Source: CAJOLV01 sp045631885
GTDB lineage: Bacteria; Bacillota_I; Bacilli_A; RFN20; CAG-826
Reading direction: 5' to 3'
Assembly (NCBI GenBank): GCA_045631885.1
Contig: JAZQVN010000031.1
Location: 1-15,578, forward strand
Length of the DNA: 15,578 bases
Positions 14,356-15,578 of this stretch are shown one piece after another. The number at the start of each line of letters is the position of its first letter. The stretch's first letter is position 1. The notes beneath the pieces are model-generated. The model was not told the DNA's origin. It did no database searches and worked only from the letters and a program-made list of their open reading frames with translations. The position numbers were made by a program, and so were the translations under genes.

Positions 14356-15578
14356 ACCAACAACTGCGCCAATACCCGCAAATAAGACAGCAGAACCAGT
14401 TGAGAAATTAGAACCTGCTAAAGAGGCAGTCTTAATAACTGATTCATCAACTTGGAAATAAACGTAAGTGCCCTTATTTGTATCGTTATAACATATATCT
14501 TTATTAGTTAAATTATAGGCACCACCATTACCAAACATATGAATACCTCTTTCATAACCATATGGTAAGTTAGAATCACCAATAACTACTTTTAATGAGT
14601 CTGCTTGAATTGGAGCTTTGCCTTCATATTTCACGTAGTAAAGCGCTAGCCATTGTCTACCAACATCACCATTTAAATCAGCATAGTTTTGAAGTTGTTC
14701 ATAGAAAGGGGCATCACTCTTACGGTTACATTCTGCGACTTGATAATAGGCAGAATCATTTCTTTTGTAGTATTCAACTCCATCTATTACTTCCACTATT
14801 GATTCTTTTTCCACCATATATTTTGGAATAGGTGTATATTCAACTTGATAGTAGGCAAGTAGATCGTTGATTGTACTATAAATAGAGAAGGCTGCTAAGG
14901 CTGCCATTGCCACAGTAAAGGCTGCACCTAAAACCGCCGCTATTCTGGACTTAGTGAGATGTGGAGAGAGCGCTTCATCTATTTTGTCCAATGCTTCATC
15001 CATGTTCTTTGCATTTAAAGCCCTCACTGTTTCTGCTTGAGCGTCGTATAACTTTTGAACCTCGACTTGATATTCCCAACAGCTCATTTTGCCTGCCATA
15101 ACTTGTTCATTTAATGCATCAGGCTTTAATGCCGCCGCTTCATAGGCTTTAAAAGCGGCATCTCTTAATTTTATTGTTGGTTGCATAAGATCTGAAAGTT
15201 GTTTGAATTTATACCAGGAAGCAACCATACCAATGGTTGCGATGGCAGTTGCGCCATAAAGAACATAGGTAGTAGCAGATACAGGACTATCAGAAACGGC
15301 ATCGTTTTTCATAGCTTCCGCACGCAACGCTTCACTAGTCAAAGCTACTTTACCCGTTGTGAATATTTCTCTGTTAACTCCTTCATAAATAGAAGCAGGG
15401 GCAACGTCACCGAGTTCGTTCAAATCGTAACTTGTTTCATCAGCAGTCGCGATAGTCACTAAATCTTGTAAGGATAAGAAATCTAAACCTGCGATTTGAC
15501 CAGCAGATAAAGAGGCAACGATTGGATATAAATCTCTAATCCCATCGCCATTAAATACACTTGCATCTTGAGCGAAAA
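14287..15578 (-). CDS. Large exported membrane-anchored protein, tandem paralogue (first of three), N-terminus outside the window
   Basis: The frame is open to the right edge, reading FAQDASVFNGDG at the cut, which corresponds to about residue 379 of the middle copy; roughly the first 380 residues and the promoter are missing. The GTG at 15457-15459 is an internal valine codon (LVTIATAD), not a start. Visible parts are the end of the outside region, a span (about 15255-15215), a charged helical inner segment (14950-15213) unlike the other two copies, a second span, the outside region with the CNRK and YADLNGDVG motifs, the glycine-rich last span and the tail NKKKETKVTQE, identical to the last copy. 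It is the most upstream visible gene of the presumed operon; further copies may follow beyond the edge. Confidence 0.85.
   Translation of the reverse strand, partial: FAQDASVFNGDGIRDLYPIVASLSAGQIAGLDFLSLQDLVTIATADETSYDLNELGDVAPASIYEGVNREIFTTGKVALTSEALRAEAMKNDAVSDSPVSATTYVLYGATAIATIGMVASWYKFKQLSDLMQPTIKLRDAAFKAYEAAALKPDALNEQVMAGKMSCWEYQVEVQKLYDAQAETVRALNAKNMDEALDKIDEALSPHLTKSRIAAVLGAAFTVAMAALAAFSIYSTINDLLAYYQVEYTPIPKYMVEKESIVEVIDGVEYYKRNDSAYYQVAECNRKSDAPFYEQLQNYADLNGDVGRQWLALYYVKYEGKAPIQADSLKVVIGDSNLPYGYERGIHMFGNGGAYNLTNKDICYNDTNKGTYVYFQVDESVIKTASLAGSNFSTGSAVLFAGIGAVVGAGIGIAIMLILNKKKETKVTQE

Noticed and set aside
9376..15578. Sortase-anchored cell wall proteins.
   Set aside because: The C-terminal glycine-rich span and lysine tail look like a sorting signal, but no LPxTG-like motif precedes the span in any copy.

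Overview
The window is AT-rich and uses the standard code: tryptophans are TGG, and TGA, TAA and TAG all serve as stops. Together with low-GC codon use, a SpoIIE/RsbU-type phosphatase and tandem large serine recombinases, this points to a Bacillota genome, probably an uncultured gut- or rumen-type member of the Bacilli near the Mollicutes/Erysipelotrichales. That placement is inference. No rRNA, tRNA or CRISPR array was seen.

Left part (1-2652, + strand): the 3' part of one large serine recombinase and a complete second one, overlapping by 16 bases. This looks like the recombination module of a mobile element whose other genes lie to the left. Centre-left (2653-5041): a lipoprotein 5'-nucleotidase on the - strand, flanked by two same-orientation copies of a ~90-base intergenic element. 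Each copy has a promoter-like sequence before it, two copies of a short motif, a hairpin with an invariant loop start and a strong intrinsic terminator. I read it as a candidate multicopy small RNA; a decayed third copy may lie at 4601-4632.

Centre (5042-6887, - strand): two adjacent small paralogous proteins of unknown function, then a multi-pass membrane acyltransferase-like protein with its own promoter. Right part (6977-15578, - strand): in transcription order, three tandem paralogues of a large exported, membrane-anchored protein (the first cut by the window edge), a STAS anti-sigma-antagonist, and a membrane protein combining a PP2C/SpoIIE phosphatase with a C-terminal anti-sigma-type ATPase. 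Gaps are 22, 23, 43 and 76 bases, so they may be one operon.

How they may work together: in each large paralogue the predicted outside parts are strongly conserved, while one helical segment between two membrane spans, predicted to be cytoplasmic, is almost entirely different. The STAS protein and the phosphatase/kinase fusion form a complete partner-switching cycle, but no sigma factor is visible. A plausible but unproven model is a family of surface proteins with interchangeable inner segments whose state or expression is tied to this switch. The ectodomains contain motifs resembling the MABP beta-prism fold at both ends.
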